Shown: positions 20,099 through 31,087, counted from the first letter of the stretch. The stretch: 52,787 nt of DNA from Bacteroidota bacterium (GCA_947476825.1 CANJRV010000007.1:1-52787), one strand, 5' to 3'. The notes: a model not told the origin generated them from the sequence alone. Numbers and translations: made by a program.

Positions 20099-20605
20099 TT
20101 AAACCAACATGTCCGAATGCAAGGCTGGAACTCTACTCACCTTTAGCTCATCCGCACAAGTCAATAATAATTCTGTGCAAGACAAGTGTAATATTGGATG
20201 CTTTGTAAATGCCGCTATTTCTTGTAAAGGCATCAATACAAATTTACGTTTATGCATTTCTGGATGTGGAATAAATAATTTTTTCTCCACATGTATTTCA
20301 TCATTAAAATAAAGAATATCAATATCAATATTTCTTGGTTCCCATTTCTGATGTCTAATTCGTCCTAAATCTTTTTCAATTTGGAGAAAAGCTACTAATA
20401 CGTCCATCGCCATTAATTCCGTTTTAATAAATAGAACTTGATTGAGGAATGAAGCCTGCTGCGTATTACCCCATGCAGCAGTTTCGTAAACACTAGATTT
20501 TTGTACAATAAAACCAACCTTTTTTTCAATAAGTGCACAAGTTTTGGCAAGGAACTCTTCCCTTTTTCCTTGATTGCCTCCTATAATAACATACATACCG
20601 TTCAT
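20099..20605 (-). CDS. folK: 2-amino-4-hydroxy-6-hydroxymethyldihydropteridine diphosphokinase
   Basis: MYVIIGGNQGKREEFL; SSVYETAAWGNTQQASFLNQV; EKDLGRIRHQKWEPRNIDIDILYF; IPHPEMHKRKFVLMPLQEI; start placed at internal ATG of the longer ORF. Confidence 0.92.
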   Translation of the reverse strand: MNGMYVIIGGNQGKREEFLAKTCALIEKKVGFIVQKSSVYETAAWGNTQQASFLNQVLFIKTELMAMDVLVAFLQIEKDLGRIRHQKWEPRNIDIDILYFNDEIHVEKKLFIPHPEMHKRKFVLMPLQEIAAFTKHPILHLSCTELLLTCADELKVSRVPALHSDMLV

Positions 20606-20666
20606 ACCAATTAAATGTCGTTTGTTGTGTTGCTTTATTACATTTGCGCAAATATCAAGAAAAACA

Positions 20667-22415
20667 ATGAGACAATTTTTTAAATTTTTATTTGCTAGTT
20701 TATGTGCCATTATTCTGTTTAATCTAATCCTATTTATTATTGTTTTAGGTGTAGCTGCAGGTAGTTCTTCGAGTAAAGATAAAGTGGTAGAAAAAAATTC
20801 CGTTTTACTCATTGATTTGAATGAACCAATTATGGAACAAGGCAAAGAGAATACCTTGGCTATTCTCTCCAACCAATCCAGTACTACAATTGGTTTAAAT
20901 GATGTTTTACTCTCCATAGAAAATGCAAAAACCGATACTAAAATCAATGGCATATATGTCAAAATGGGAATTTGTCCAAATGGCTGGGCGAGTATGCAAG
21001 AGCTACGATTGGCTTTAATTGATTTTCAAAAAACAAATAAATTTGTGATTGCGTATGGCGAAGTTGCTGACCACAAATCTTACTATGTAGCAAGCGCTTG
21101 TAAAAAAGTTTATTTGAACCCGGCTGGTGGCATGGATTACAAAGGATTGGCAATTAATGGCATGTTTTACAAAGGCACTTTAGACAAACTTGATATTAAA
21201 ACAGAAGCTTTTCATTGTGGTCAATTTAAAGGTGCTTACGAACCTTATAAATTAGAAAAGTATAGCGATCCAAATCGATATCAATTGGGCGTTTTATTGG
21301 GCGATTTTTATGCTGAATTTTTACGTGGAGTTTCTGAAAAAACTGGGACAGATACCACTACTCTAGCCGCGATGGCACGCAATGGCTCCGTTCGTTTTCC
21401 GAAAGATGCATTAGATGCAAAATTAGTAGACGGTCTTTTATTTTCTGATTCTGTCGAAAATATTGTTAAACAAAAAATAAATTTGAAAGCCAAGGACAAA
21501 ATCAATTTTATTTCCCCTGATGAGTATGCGGCATCGATTCCTAGCACTTCCAAATCAAAAGATAAAATTGCAATTTTATACGCAGATGGCACCATTTATG
21601 ATGGAGAAGGTGATGAAGATATCCATTCAAAAGATTATATAAAAGTGATTCGCAAATTGGCGAACGATGAATCTATCAAAGCAGTTGTGCTTCGTATCAA
21701 TTCACCTGGCGGAAGCGCGATGGCAAGTGAAATAATCTATCATGAATTAGTGGAATTAAAAAAGAAAAAACCTATCGTGGTAAGTATGAGTAACTATGCG
21801 GCTAGCGGTGGTTATTACATTGCATGCGCAGCTGATAGCATTTTTGCTGATCAAAATACATTAACTGGTTCTATTGGCGTAGTGGGTGTAATGTTCAATA
21901 TTGGGGACATGCTAAAAAATAAATTAGGTGTAACTACAGATGTTGTAAAAACAGGTACTTTCGCTGATTTTCCAAACATGTCTCGCCCGATGACAGACTT
22001 GGAAAGAACCTGGATTCAAAGTTATTTAGACAGTACGTATATTCAGTTTAAATCCCGTGTAGCTTTAGCCCGTAAAATGACAATGGCACAAGTAGAAGAT
22101 CTAGCGCAAGGGCATGTGTATAGTGGCGTGAGTGCAAAAAAAATAAACTTAATCGATGATTTTGGCAATATGACAAGAGCTTTACAAAGCGCTTCTGCAT
22201 TGGCTAAATTAAGCAGCTATAAAACAGTAGAGTATCCAAAACAAGTCGACAAATTAGAAGAAATTATTTCTAAATTGACAGGACAAAAAAGAGAAGAAGC
22301 TGTTGTAAAAAAAGTACTTGGAGAAGATTATGTGGTATATAAAGAAATTCAAAAATTGCGATCGCAACAAAATCAATTGCAAACCATTATGTCGATGCAA
22401 TTTGACATTAAGTAG
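20667..22415 (+). CDS. sppA: Signal peptide peptidase SppA, 67K type
   Basis: RINSPGGSAMASEIIYHEL; SNYAASGGYYIACAAD; TLTGSIGVVGVM; start placed at internal ATG (MRQFFKFLF). Confidence 0.93.
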   Translation: MRQFFKFLFASLCAIILFNLILFIIVLGVAAGSSSSKDKVVEKNSVLLIDLNEPIMEQGKENTLAILSNQSSTTIGLNDVLLSIENAKTDTKINGIYVKMGICPNGWASMQELRLALIDFQKTNKFVIAYGEVADHKSYYVASACKKVYLNPAGGMDYKGLAINGMFYKGTLDKLDIKTEAFHCGQFKGAYEPYKLEKYSDPNRYQLGVLLGDFYAEFLRGVSEKTGTDTTTLAAMARNGSVRFPKDALDAKLVDGLLFSDSVENIVKQKINLKAKDKINFISPDEYAASIPSTSKSKDKIAILYADGTIYDGEGDEDIHSKDYIKVIRKLANDESIKAVVLRINSPGGSAMASEIIYHELVELKKKKPIVVSMSNYAASGGYYIACAADSIFADQNTLTGSIGVVGVMFNIGDMLKNKLGVTTDVVKTGTFADFPNMSRPMTDLERTWIQSYLDSTYIQFKSRVALARKMTMAQVEDLAQGHVYSGVSAKKINLIDDFGNMTRALQSASALAKLSSYKTVEYPKQVDKLEEIISKLTGQKREEAVVKKVLGEDYVVYKEIQKLRSQQNQLQTIMSMQFDIK

Positions 22416-22863
22416 TACGGTGTTTATATATCATTCCGATATGCGGAATATGATCTTCTAAATACAATTCACCTACTGTTTGAAAACCAAGATTAGTATA
22501 AAATTTTTCTAAGTAGGCTTGCGCACTTATTTTTAATGGAAATGTAAATTCAGTTGTGCAAATCCTGATTGCTTTTTCCATCAATGCTATTCCGTATTGC
22601 TTACCTCGATGCGAAGATTTAGTTAGCACTCTGCCAATAGAACAATAGCCGGTATATGAAATTCCTTCAGGTAAAATTCTACAATAAGCAACGAGTTGAT
22701 TTTCTTCAAAACCTAGTAAATGCAAGGCTTGCAAGTCCTTCCCATCACAATCTTGATACAAGCAATTTTGTTCCATAATAAACACTTCCAAACGAAGAGA
22801 AATAATTTGGTATAATAATTCGGTGTTCAATTCCGCGAAAGTATAAGCTTTAAATTGTATCAT
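22408..22863 (-). CDS. GNAT family N-acetyltransferase, ElaA-like
   Basis: LYQIISLRLEVFIMEQNCLYQDCDGKDLQALHLLG; SIGRVLTKSSHRGKQYGIALM. Confidence 0.88.
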   Translation of the reverse strand: MIQFKAYTFAELNTELLYQIISLRLEVFIMEQNCLYQDCDGKDLQALHLLGFEENQLVAYCRILPEGISYTGYCSIGRVLTKSSHRGKQYGIALMEKAIRICTTEFTFPLKISAQAYLEKFYTNLGFQTVGELYLEDHIPHIGMIYKHRTT

Positions 22864-23685
22864 TTAATTAGTCTTGATAAATAAAGGAAGTGAATAATTT
22901 TGTTGTAAAATAGAACCCATTTTTGTAACCGCATCTACTCCATTTGCGGATATCTCAAACGTATTTTCATTAACATATAAGTCGATATGTTTTAGCATCA
23001 CAGCTTCGTCCATTTCTTGTGCATGATTTTTTACAAATTGACTAAGTAAAGGATAGCTTTTTCTAGAATAAGAAATGCTTGAATGTATTAAAAAATTAAT
23101 TTGGCTTTGCATTTCTTCTGACAAATTTCTGCGAATAGCAATACCTCCGAGTGGAATCGGCAATTCCGTTTTTTGTTCCCAATACTCTCCAAGATCTAAC
23201 AATTGAATCAGTCCTTTATCCTGATAAGTAAATCTATTTTCATGAATGATAACACCAGCCTGGAATTCGCCTTGGAGCACCTTGTTTTCTATGTCAGAAA
23301 ATGGTAACGCTATTCTGTTTTGGCTTTCTGGAAAAGCAAAACTCAATAAAAAGTTTGCGGTGGTATGAATGCCCGGAATAGCAATAGACAAGTTAGAAAT
23401 CTCTTGAATTGGGAAATTCTCTTTTGCAATCAATAAAGGACCAACACCGTTGCCTAATGCGCTACCACTGCGAAGCATGATATAATTATCCAAAACAGAA
23501 AAATAGTTGGCATAGCTCATTTTAACCATATCCAGCTTGCCTTGTTGCGCCAATTTATTTAAAGTTTCTACGTCTTCGAATATAAATTCAAAAGACATCC
23601 CATCTGTATCTATTAAGCTATGATACATCGCATCAAAAATAAAAGTATCATTAGGGCAAGGTGAAATACCAACTGTAAATTTCAT
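22864..23685 (-). CDS. mqnD: 1,4-dihydroxy-6-naphthoate synthase
   Basis: GISPCPNDTFIFDAMYH; EDVETLNKLAQQGKLDMVKMSYANY; adjacent futalosine hydrolase. Confidence 0.92.
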   Translation of the reverse strand: MKFTVGISPCPNDTFIFDAMYHSLIDTDGMSFEFIFEDVETLNKLAQQGKLDMVKMSYANYFSVLDNYIMLRSGSALGNGVGPLLIAKENFPIQEISNLSIAIPGIHTTANFLLSFAFPESQNRIALPFSDIENKVLQGEFQAGVIIHENRFTYQDKGLIQLLDLGEYWEQKTELPIPLGGIAIRRNLSEEMQSQINFLIHSSISYSRKSYPLLSQFVKNHAQEMDEAVMLKHIDLYVNENTFEISANGVDAVTKMGSILQQNYSLPLFIKTN

Positions 23686-23688
23686 GGC

Positions 23689-24324
23689 TTAAGAAATAGA
23701 TTGAATAAAGGAAAGGACTTCTTTTTGACAATTTGCAATTGCTTGTTGTATCTGCCAATTCGTTTTGTTACGAGGTTCAACATAATTGGAAATCCCTCTA
23801 CATTGCACGAAATTAATTTTTTCTTGCAAACAAATATAATGCAATGCGGCGCCTTCCATAGATTCAATTTGCGCCTTAAATTTTTCTTGTCGAAGCTGAA
23901 TTGTTTGCGCAGAACCAGCCGCTAAAGCAACTGTCAGCGCTCTTACTTTTTTGAGCCGATTGAAAAATGGATATTGCATTGGATTTTCCAGCATCATACT
24001 TTTAAAAGGAAATGCATCCGCTTCTTGCAATTCCAAATCCAATAAGTCTAGTAATTGATTATGGTCTTCCGCTCCCGTATCACCTAATATTTCTTGCTTC
24101 ACAAATACCACCTCGCCCAATTGCAGCGCCTTCGAATAACTCCCTGCAATACCTATTTGAATAATTAAATTTGGTTTGCTGTTTGCAAGCTTTGCTAGAT
24201 GATAAGCAGATGCCAAAAGCCCTACTCCATGAATAAATGTCTCTATCTTATGCTTTGACGAATTGCATTTTTTGGCGATACCAATCAATTCAAATTCTGT
24301 AGCAGCTACTATAGCAATATTCAT
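23689..24324 (-). CDS. mqnB: Futalosine hydrolase
   Basis: MNIAIVAATEFELIGI; QIGIAGSYS; IESMEGAALHYICLQE; operon with mqnD. Confidence 0.9.
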   Translation of the reverse strand: MNIAIVAATEFELIGIAKKCNSSKHKIETFIHGVGLLASAYHLAKLANSKPNLIIQIGIAGSYSKALQLGEVVFVKQEILGDTGAEDHNQLLDLLDLELQEADAFPFKSMMLENPMQYPFFNRLKKVRALTVALAAGSAQTIQLRQEKFKAQIESMEGAALHYICLQEKINFVQCRGISNYVEPRNKTNWQIQQAIANCQKEVLSFIQSIS

Positions 24325-24498
24325 TTGGCAAAAATGCTAAAAATAACAGCAGCTACCAAATATTAGATGTTACCTAAATCTCTACATTTTAATTCAAAAA
24401 AAATGAGATAAAAGATAACAACCTTATTTAAATTTCGACATTACTACCTATTTGATTAAAATAGTTTTAATTTTAGGCTTTAAATACTTAAAACAATC

Positions 24499-25524
24499 AT
24501 GATTAAGAAACTAATGAAAGTAAAAGTCAATCTATTTCAACTTCTTGTAATACTATGCACAACAGGCTTTATCGTATTTATTACTACTTCTTATTCTTAC
24601 TCAAACAATTCAGATTCGTTCGCCAACGAAACATATACTAATGCAGAAAGCCATTGTACCCCTTCTATAAAACGAATGAAAGATTTCAAATATGTCAAGC
24701 CAATTCTTTTTGTAGATAACAATTGTGAAGGCATTCAATTTGCTGGTTTAAAAAGTGAACTGTCGGAAATGATAGATCGCTATGCGCGAAAAAGTGAAAT
24801 CAATATTGCATCCATCTATTTAAAAGATTTTCAAAGCAATGATTATTTGAGTATCAACGAAACACAAACCTATGTACCAGCTTCTCTCATGAAAGTGGCA
24901 CTCTTAATATCGATATTGAAAATGAGTGAATCCACACCTGGCTTTTTGGACAAACAAATAACTTTTAAAATCCCTTACAATAGTGCTAAAACCCAAAACA
25001 TTATTACTAAAACAATTCAATTAGGTAGCACGTATACTGTTAAAGAATTAATGACTTACATGATTAAATATTCCGACAACAATGCAACCAACTTAGTGGC
25101 TTCTTCTATTGAAGAAGGTTTGTTGGAAAAAGTATTTTCCGATTTTGGATTAAAAGCACCAAATAGCAAAAATAAAGACATAAACATTACATGTGCTGAA
25201 TATTCTTGTTTTATGCGTGCCTTATATAATGGCGCCTATTTAACAAAAGAACATTCTGAATACGCTTTAGAACTATTGATCACTTCTGATTTCGAAAATG
25301 GTCTTCGTAAACCGATTCCAAAAGAATATAAAATTGCCAGTAAATTTGGAGAAAGTGGCAACCAAACAGAAAAACAATTACATGAATCTGGCATTATCTA
25401 TTTAGACAATAAGGCTTATTTACTTACAGTAATGACGAAAGGAGCTTCAGCAGAAACTTTAGCCAAAGTGATCAGTAGCATCTCTGAAAAAGTTTTTACA
25501 GAAATGAATGGAAAACCTATGTAA
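24499..25524 (+). CDS. Serine hydrolase, class A beta-lactamase-like (beta-lactamase2 superfamily)
   Basis: SLMK (SxxK), YSDN, KFGESG motifs in correct order. Confidence 0.75.
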   Translation: MIKKLMKVKVNLFQLLVILCTTGFIVFITTSYSYSNNSDSFANETYTNAESHCTPSIKRMKDFKYVKPILFVDNNCEGIQFAGLKSELSEMIDRYARKSEINIASIYLKDFQSNDYLSINETQTYVPASLMKVALLISILKMSESTPGFLDKQITFKIPYNSAKTQNIITKTIQLGSTYTVKELMTYMIKYSDNNATNLVASSIEEGLLEKVFSDFGLKAPNSKNKDINITCAEYSCFMRALYNGAYLTKEHSEYALELLITSDFENGLRKPIPKEYKIASKFGESGNQTEKQLHESGIIYLDNKAYLLTVMTKGASAETLAKVISSISEKVFTEMNGKPM

Positions 25525-25721
25525 TTAGGAGTGACTCGTAAAATGGCGGAGTACCTGCTCATTTAATATCGAAAAACCCTAAAGCCTTTGTTGAAAAATC
25601 AATTAGTATTCGATAAGCAAATAGGCTAATTGGACATTTATTACCAATCTTCATTTTATCCTTCGAATGCATTGCACCAATTATCAATTTCCCCAATTAT
25701 CTTTGCAAAAAAAATAACAGA

Positions 25722-26141
25722 ATGGTTCATGTAACTCGTGTAGAACATTTTAATGCAGCGCATAAATTGTGGAATGAAAAATGGTCGGCAGAAAAAAATA
25801 AAGAAGTGTTTGGCAAATGTGCTAATGAAAATTATCATGGCCACAATTACGAATTGCATGTAACCGTAAAAGGGAATATGCATGAAGATACAGGTTTTGT
25901 TATTAATGCAAAAGAGCTTGGTGAAATCATGAAAGTGCATGTAGTAGACATAGTAGACCATTGCAACCTCAATATGGACGTACCTTTCATGAAGGGTAAG
26001 TTTACATCAGCCGAAAATTTCGCTGTGGCTATTTGGAATTTATTAGAAGCTGAAATTCAAAAACATGGTGCACAAATACATTGCGTAAAATTAATTGAAA
26101 CCCAAAGAATTTACGTTGAGTATTTTGGAGATAACGGATAA
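25722..26141 (+). CDS. 6-pyruvoyltetrahydropterin/6-carboxytetrahydropterin synthase family
   Basis: EHFNAAHKLWNEKW...CANENYHGHNYELHVTVKG...DHCNLNMDVPF; PTPS/QueD family. Confidence 0.9.
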   Translation: MVHVTRVEHFNAAHKLWNEKWSAEKNKEVFGKCANENYHGHNYELHVTVKGNMHEDTGFVINAKELGEIMKVHVVDIVDHCNLNMDVPFMKGKFTSAENFAVAIWNLLEAEIQKHGAQIHCVKLIETQRIYVEYFGDNG

Positions 26142-26151
26142 ATAAAAAAAA

Positions 26152-26748
26152 ATGTCATATAAAAAAATTGAACAATTTGATGAACAGGCTTTAGAAAAAT
26201 TGTCTGCTAATTATAAAAATATTTTAGAGTCGATTGGCGAAGATTCTAGTCGTGAGGGTTTAGAGAATACACCAATGCGTGTAGCAAAAGCCAATTTATT
26301 TTTGACACAAGGCTACCAAATGAATGCATTGGAAATTCTCAATTCTGCAAAATTCAAAGAAAGCTATAGCGAAATGGTAATCGTTAAAGATATTGAATTG
26401 TATTCCATGTGCGAGCACCACATGTTGCCCTTCTTCGGTAAAGCACATATAGCCTATATTCCAAATGGCTATATTACAGGTTTGAGTAAACTAGCGCGTG
26501 TGGTTGATTGCTATGCACGTCGATTGCAAGTTCAAGAGCGCATGACACATCAGATATTAGATGCTGTAAAAGATGCATTAACCCCCTTGGGCGTAGCGGT
26601 TGTAATAGAAGCCAAACATCTTTGTATGATGATGCGTGGTGTTCAAAAACAAAATTCATCCACCACTACTTCTGCTTTCAGTGGTGAGTTCGAAAACGAT
26701 AAAACACGTTCTGAATTTTTACGATTAATCAGTGCAGATTTACATTAG
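26152..26748 (+). CDS. folE: GTP cyclohydrolase I
   Basis: [83 protein letters not shown]. Confidence 0.96.
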   Translation: MSYKKIEQFDEQALEKLSANYKNILESIGEDSSREGLENTPMRVAKANLFLTQGYQMNALEILNSAKFKESYSEMVIVKDIELYSMCEHHMLPFFGKAHIAYIPNGYITGLSKLARVVDCYARRLQVQERMTHQILDAVKDALTPLGVAVVIEAKHLCMMMRGVQKQNSSTTTSAFSGEFENDKTRSEFLRLISADLH

Positions 26749-26781
26749 TACATTCTGACTTTATATTAAACAAATTGAACT

Positions 26782-27240
26782 ATGATAAATATTTCAGACC
26801 GCGACACTTTACGTACAATTTTGCACAAACTCAGTCCAAGTGCAAACGCATTATGGGGTAAAATGTCGCCACAACATGCCATCGAACACTTAACCATGAG
26901 TATCCAAGTTTCTGCCGGTAAAAAAATGGTAGAACAAGCCACTACGCGTGAAGAAGGCGAGAAGATCAAAAGCAAATTAATTTTTAGCGACATGGCAATT
27001 CCGCAGGGTATTATTAGCCCATTGGTTGGAGAGGGTTTGGCTGAATTGAAATACAATTCCTTACAAGAAGCATTGAATCAATTAGAATTGGAATTAAACA
27101 ACTTTGAAAATTACTATACAAAAAATCCTGATGCCATGCATGTACAACCACGTATGGGATTATTGAATCACGATGAATGGATGACAATGCACAACAAACA
27201 TTTTACCCATCATTTGAAACAATTTGGCTTAGATACCTAA
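26782..27240 (+). CDS. DinB/DUF1569-like protein
   Basis: ALWGKMSPQHAIEHLTMSIQVSAGK; NHDEWMTMHNKHFTHHLKQFGL. Confidence 0.6.
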   Translation: MINISDRDTLRTILHKLSPSANALWGKMSPQHAIEHLTMSIQVSAGKKMVEQATTREEGEKIKSKLIFSDMAIPQGIISPLVGEGLAELKYNSLQEALNQLELELNNFENYYTKNPDAMHVQPRMGLLNHDEWMTMHNKHFTHHLKQFGLDT

Positions 27241-27252
27241 TTCAATTCCTCT

Positions 27253-28269
27253 GTGCTTTCAAAGATTAAGCACTTACCTCTTAAAATCTTTAAGAATTCA
27301 ATTTTTACCTTACAGAAATTACCAGTGACTAAACAATTTTTCTTAAGACTCCTTATTTCCACTTTATGTGTTATTGTAGGAGCTACCTTCATTTTTTCAG
27401 CCATTTCTAAGATACCAACCTTAGAGCAATTTGGTTGGACAATTGTAGAAACTACTTTTCTCCAGTGGACTGCAGCTGAATGGTCTGCAAGAATTCTCAT
27501 TGGTTTAGAGCTGTTTTTAGGCTTACTTTTTATTGCACACTTTCGTATTCGCAAATTGGCGATTCCAATATCTTTATTTTTACTCAGTGTATTTAGTATT
27601 TACTTATTACTTGTCATACGACGGTATGGAAGTGATGGCAACTGCGGCTGTTTCGGCGATGTGATTAAAATGACACCATTAGAATCTGTGATCAAAAACA
27701 TAGTATTAATTGTACTTATCTTTATCATTCAATGGGCATCTTCTTACGAATGGAACCATAAATTTGGCAATTGGATGATTGCTTGCTTATTCTTACTCTG
27801 TCTCGCTACTCCAATTTACCTTAGCCCGCCAGAGAGCATTTATATCAGTGAAAAAGAAAAAGAAATTAATCAACCTATACCACTAAGTCTATTGTATATC
27901 TCTAGCAACAATGTCAAGCCCGCAACAGAACTACGAAAAGGAAAGCATATCATTGCCTTCATGAGCCTTACCTGTGGCTTTTGTCGAAAGGCAGCGAAAC
28001 GAATGCGTATCATGAAAGAGAAGCATCCTGAATTGCCTTTTTATATTATATTAAATGGAGATAAAGAGAACCTGCAAGATTTTTTACAGGACACCAAAGC
28101 CACAAATATTGAACACTCTCTTTTTAATGGGGTTGTACAATTTACAATGTTGAATAGAGGAACTGCATTACCTACTATCAAGTGGGTAAAGGACACAACG
28201 CTTCTGAAAGAGTCGAATTATGTTACTCTGGATGAAAACGAAATTTTAAAGTGGATAAAAAAACAATAG
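27253..28269 (+). CDS. DoxX/MauE-like integral membrane protein with C-terminal thioredoxin-like domain
   Basis: N-terminal TM helices with FIFSAISKI and SDGNCGCFGD; C-terminal MSLTCGFCRKAAKRM CxxC. Confidence 0.7.
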   Translation: MLSKIKHLPLKIFKNSIFTLQKLPVTKQFFLRLLISTLCVIVGATFIFSAISKIPTLEQFGWTIVETTFLQWTAAEWSARILIGLELFLGLLFIAHFRIRKLAIPISLFLLSVFSIYLLLVIRRYGSDGNCGCFGDVIKMTPLESVIKNIVLIVLIFIIQWASSYEWNHKFGNWMIACLFLLCLATPIYLSPPESIYISEKEKEINQPIPLSLLYISSNNVKPATELRKGKHIIAFMSLTCGFCRKAAKRMRIMKEKHPELPFYIILNGDKENLQDFLQDTKATNIEHSLFNGVVQFTMLNRGTALPTIKWVKDTTLLKESNYVTLDENEILKWIKKQ

Positions 28270-28320
28270 ACAACGAAATTGTTTATTGTATCTTACGAAC
28301 ATTATTCCCACCTTTGCCAC

Positions 28321-29091
28321 ATGAATTTGAATTTAAAACGCCCAATAGCCTGTGTAGATTTAGAAACTACAGGTATAAGCATTACACAAGATCGAATTAT
28401 TGAGATTTCCATCATCAAAATTTTTCCAGATGGCACCCAAGAAATCAAAACAAGATACATAAATCCGCAAATGCCAATACCTGCTGAAGCAACTGCTGTG
28501 CATGGCATTTCAGATAGTGATGTTGCCAATGAACCTACTTTTAAAGAGTTAGCAAATGGCATCAAACAATTTTTAGAAAATTGCGATTTATGTGGATTCA
28601 ATTCAAATCGTTTTGACTTCCCTATTCTAACGGAAGAATTTTTAAGAGTCGGCATGGAAGTGAATTTTAGAGACAAGCATTTAGTAGATGTACAACAAAT
28701 ATTTTTCAAAAAAGAACCACGAAATTTAACAGCAGCCTATAAATTTTATTGCGAAAAAGAATTACAAAATGCACATAGCGCAGAAGCAGATGCACTGGCT
28801 ACTTTTGAAATATTATTAGCACAATTGGATAGATACACTGACTTACAAAACGACGTAGAATCATTGGGTAATTTCTCAAAAGGAGAAGATTTTATGGATT
28901 ATTCTCGTAGAGTAAAAATCGTGCAAGGCAAGCCAGTATTTAATTTCGGAAAGTACAAAGACAAAGCAGTTTCAGAGGTTTTACAAAAAGAACCACAATA
29001 TTACGATTGGATCATGAAGGGAGATTTTGCGTTAGATACTAAAAATGTCATCTCGAAATTATTTCACGAAACCATGTTAAAAAAGGTGTAA
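28321..29091 (+). CDS. DEDDh 3'-5' exonuclease (DNA pol III epsilon-like)
   Basis: CVDLETTGISITQDRIIEISI; FNSNRFDFPIL; HSAEADALATFEIL; start placed at internal ATG. Confidence 0.9.
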   Translation: MNLNLKRPIACVDLETTGISITQDRIIEISIIKIFPDGTQEIKTRYINPQMPIPAEATAVHGISDSDVANEPTFKELANGIKQFLENCDLCGFNSNRFDFPILTEEFLRVGMEVNFRDKHLVDVQQIFFKKEPRNLTAAYKFYCEKELQNAHSAEADALATFEILLAQLDRYTDLQNDVESLGNFSKGEDFMDYSRRVKIVQGKPVFNFGKYKDKAVSEVLQKEPQYYDWIMKGDFALDTKNVISKLFHETMLKKV

Positions 29092-29164
29092 AAACAGGCC
29101 ATTTTCATTTTCATTTTGTTTTTCTAAACTCTATCTGTTAATTTTCACCTCTAATCCATTTTTT

Positions 29165-29869
29165 TTGAGCAAAATAGTCATTATTCCTACTTACAACGAG
29201 ATCGAAAATATCGAAAGAATCATTCGAGCCGTATTTGCATTGAAGGAATCATTTGATGTATTAATTGTAGATGATGGTTCACCAGACGGAACCGCTGCGC
29301 AAGTAAAAAAAATGCAATTAGAATTTCCAACACAATTATTTATGTTGGAACGAAAAGGCAAATTAGGACTTGGGACTGCTTATATTACTGGGTTTAAGTG
29401 GAGCATTGAAAAAAAATACGATTACATTTTTGAGATGGATGCCGATTTTTCCCATAATCCAAATGACCTTCCTCGATTGTATGAAGCTGTGCAAAACAAT
29501 TCATGTGATGTTAGTGTTGGCTCTCGATATACGAAGGGAGGCAAAGTTGAAAATTGGCCAATGAATAGAATTTTCATTTCTTACGGCGCATCTGTTTATG
29601 TTCGTTTAATAACATGGATGCATGTGAAAGATTGCACTGCTGGTTTTGTCTGCTATAAACGCAATGTACTTGAATCCATCAATTTAGATGAAATACAATT
29701 CATCGGTTACGCCTTTCAAATCGAAATGAAATATCGTGTATGGAAAAAAGGATTTAAAATAAAAGAAGTGCCTATCACCTTTGTAGACCGTAAAGAAGGT
29801 AATTCAAAAATGTCCAAAGGCATCGTAAAAGAAGCCATTTTAGGCGTTTGGAAAATGAAATTTTCTTAA
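29165..29869 (+). CDS. Polyprenol monophosphomannose synthase (GT2, DPM1-like); TTG start
   Basis: IIPTYNEIENIERII; LIVDDGSPDGTA; EMDADFSHNP; SRYTKGGKVENWP; VPITFVDRKEGNSKMSKGI. Confidence 0.9.
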   Translation: MSKIVIIPTYNEIENIERIIRAVFALKESFDVLIVDDGSPDGTAAQVKKMQLEFPTQLFMLERKGKLGLGTAYITGFKWSIEKKYDYIFEMDADFSHNPNDLPRLYEAVQNNSCDVSVGSRYTKGGKVENWPMNRIFISYGASVYVRLITWMHVKDCTAGFVCYKRNVLESINLDEIQFIGYAFQIEMKYRVWKKGFKIKEVPITFVDRKEGNSKMSKGIVKEAILGVWKMKFS

Positions 29870-29873
29870 GTGA

Positions 29874-30881
29874 TTACGAAATCATTTCAAGCGCTTTTTC
29901 TACCATGTTTTTCGAACCAATAAAAATCGGTACTCGTTGATGTAATTCCGTTGGCATGATGTCCAATATTGGTTGACTACCTGTAGACCCAATACCACCA
30001 GCCATTTCAACGATATAACTCATTGGATTACATTCATACAACAACCTCAATTTACCCGAAGCATTACTCGAATCTGCAGGATAAAGGAATATTCCACCTT
30101 TAATTATCGTGCGATGTAAATCTGCTACCATACTGCCAATATAACGATGCGAATAAGGTCGTTTAGTTTCCTTGTCATTCTCCATACAATAGGCAAGATA
30201 GCTTTGTAATTTAGGATCTAATTTATTGGTATTACCTTGATTTACTGAATATATTTTTCCATCCACCGGACATTTGATATCCTTATGCGACAAACAAAAT
30301 TCGCCAATACTAGGTTCTAATGTAAAACCATTCACACCCAATTGGGTAGCATAAACCATCATCGTACTAGAGCCATAAATAACATATCCTGCTGCCATGG
30401 TTTTATTTCCCTTTTGCAAAAAATCTTCTCGCGTACAAGGCGTCCCCAATGGGGTTACTCTTTTATAAATACAAAATATAGTTCCAATAGAAGCATTCAC
30501 ATCAATATTAGACGAACCATCTAATGGATCAAACATGACCACATATTTCGACTGCAAAGAATGTTCATCATCAAATACAATGATATCATCATTTTCTTCA
30601 GATGCAATACCCGCGCAATCCGCACTGTTTCTTAGTACATTGATAAGAACCTCATTGGCAAAAATGTCTAGTTTCATTTGTTCTTCACCTTGCACATTCA
30701 CTGCGCCATGTGCACCCAAAATATCTACTAGCCCAGCTTTATTTACTTGCTTATTAATCAGTTTACAAGCCAAACTAATGTCACGCAATAAAATAGAAAG
30801 CTCCCCAGTTGATTGTGAAAATTGTCGAGATTGATAAATAGTAAATTCATCAATGGTCATTAAATGTCTATTTGGATTCAT
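29874..30881 (-). CDS. fbp: Fructose-1,6-bisphosphatase class 1
   Basis: FDPLDGSSNIDVNASIGTIFCIYKR; GGIFLYPAD; RLLYECNPMSYIVEMAGG. Confidence 0.95.
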   Translation of the reverse strand: MNPNRHLMTIDEFTIYQSRQFSQSTGELSILLRDISLACKLINKQVNKAGLVDILGAHGAVNVQGEEQMKLDIFANEVLINVLRNSADCAGIASEENDDIIVFDDEHSLQSKYVVMFDPLDGSSNIDVNASIGTIFCIYKRVTPLGTPCTREDFLQKGNKTMAAGYVIYGSSTMMVYATQLGVNGFTLEPSIGEFCLSHKDIKCPVDGKIYSVNQGNTNKLDPKLQSYLAYCMENDKETKRPYSHRYIGSMVADLHRTIIKGGIFLYPADSSNASGKLRLLYECNPMSYIVEMAGGIGSTGSQPILDIMPTELHQRVPIFIGSKNMVEKALEMIS

Positions 30882-31004
30882 GCCGCAAATGTATAAAAGG
30901 ATTTTATGTTCTTTACATTTCTGAAAAATAAAAATCGTTTGCAATTAATCTTAAGAAATCAGTTGATGATTCAGGCAAAACTAAATATCTCCTGAGAAAT
31001 ATTT

Positions 31005-31087
31005 GGGCGGCACCCACGCTTTACGCTCCAATCTTTTTTGCTTCAGAGCAAGCAAAAAAGGATTTCCGCTGCAATCGTTGCCGCAAT
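31005..31087 (-). repeat. Approximately 80-nt imperfect palindromic repeat, family B copy 2 (inverted)
   Basis: gggcggcacccacgctttacgctccaatcttttttgcttcagagcaagcaaaaaaggatttccgctgcaatcgttgccgcaat. Confidence 0.85.
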
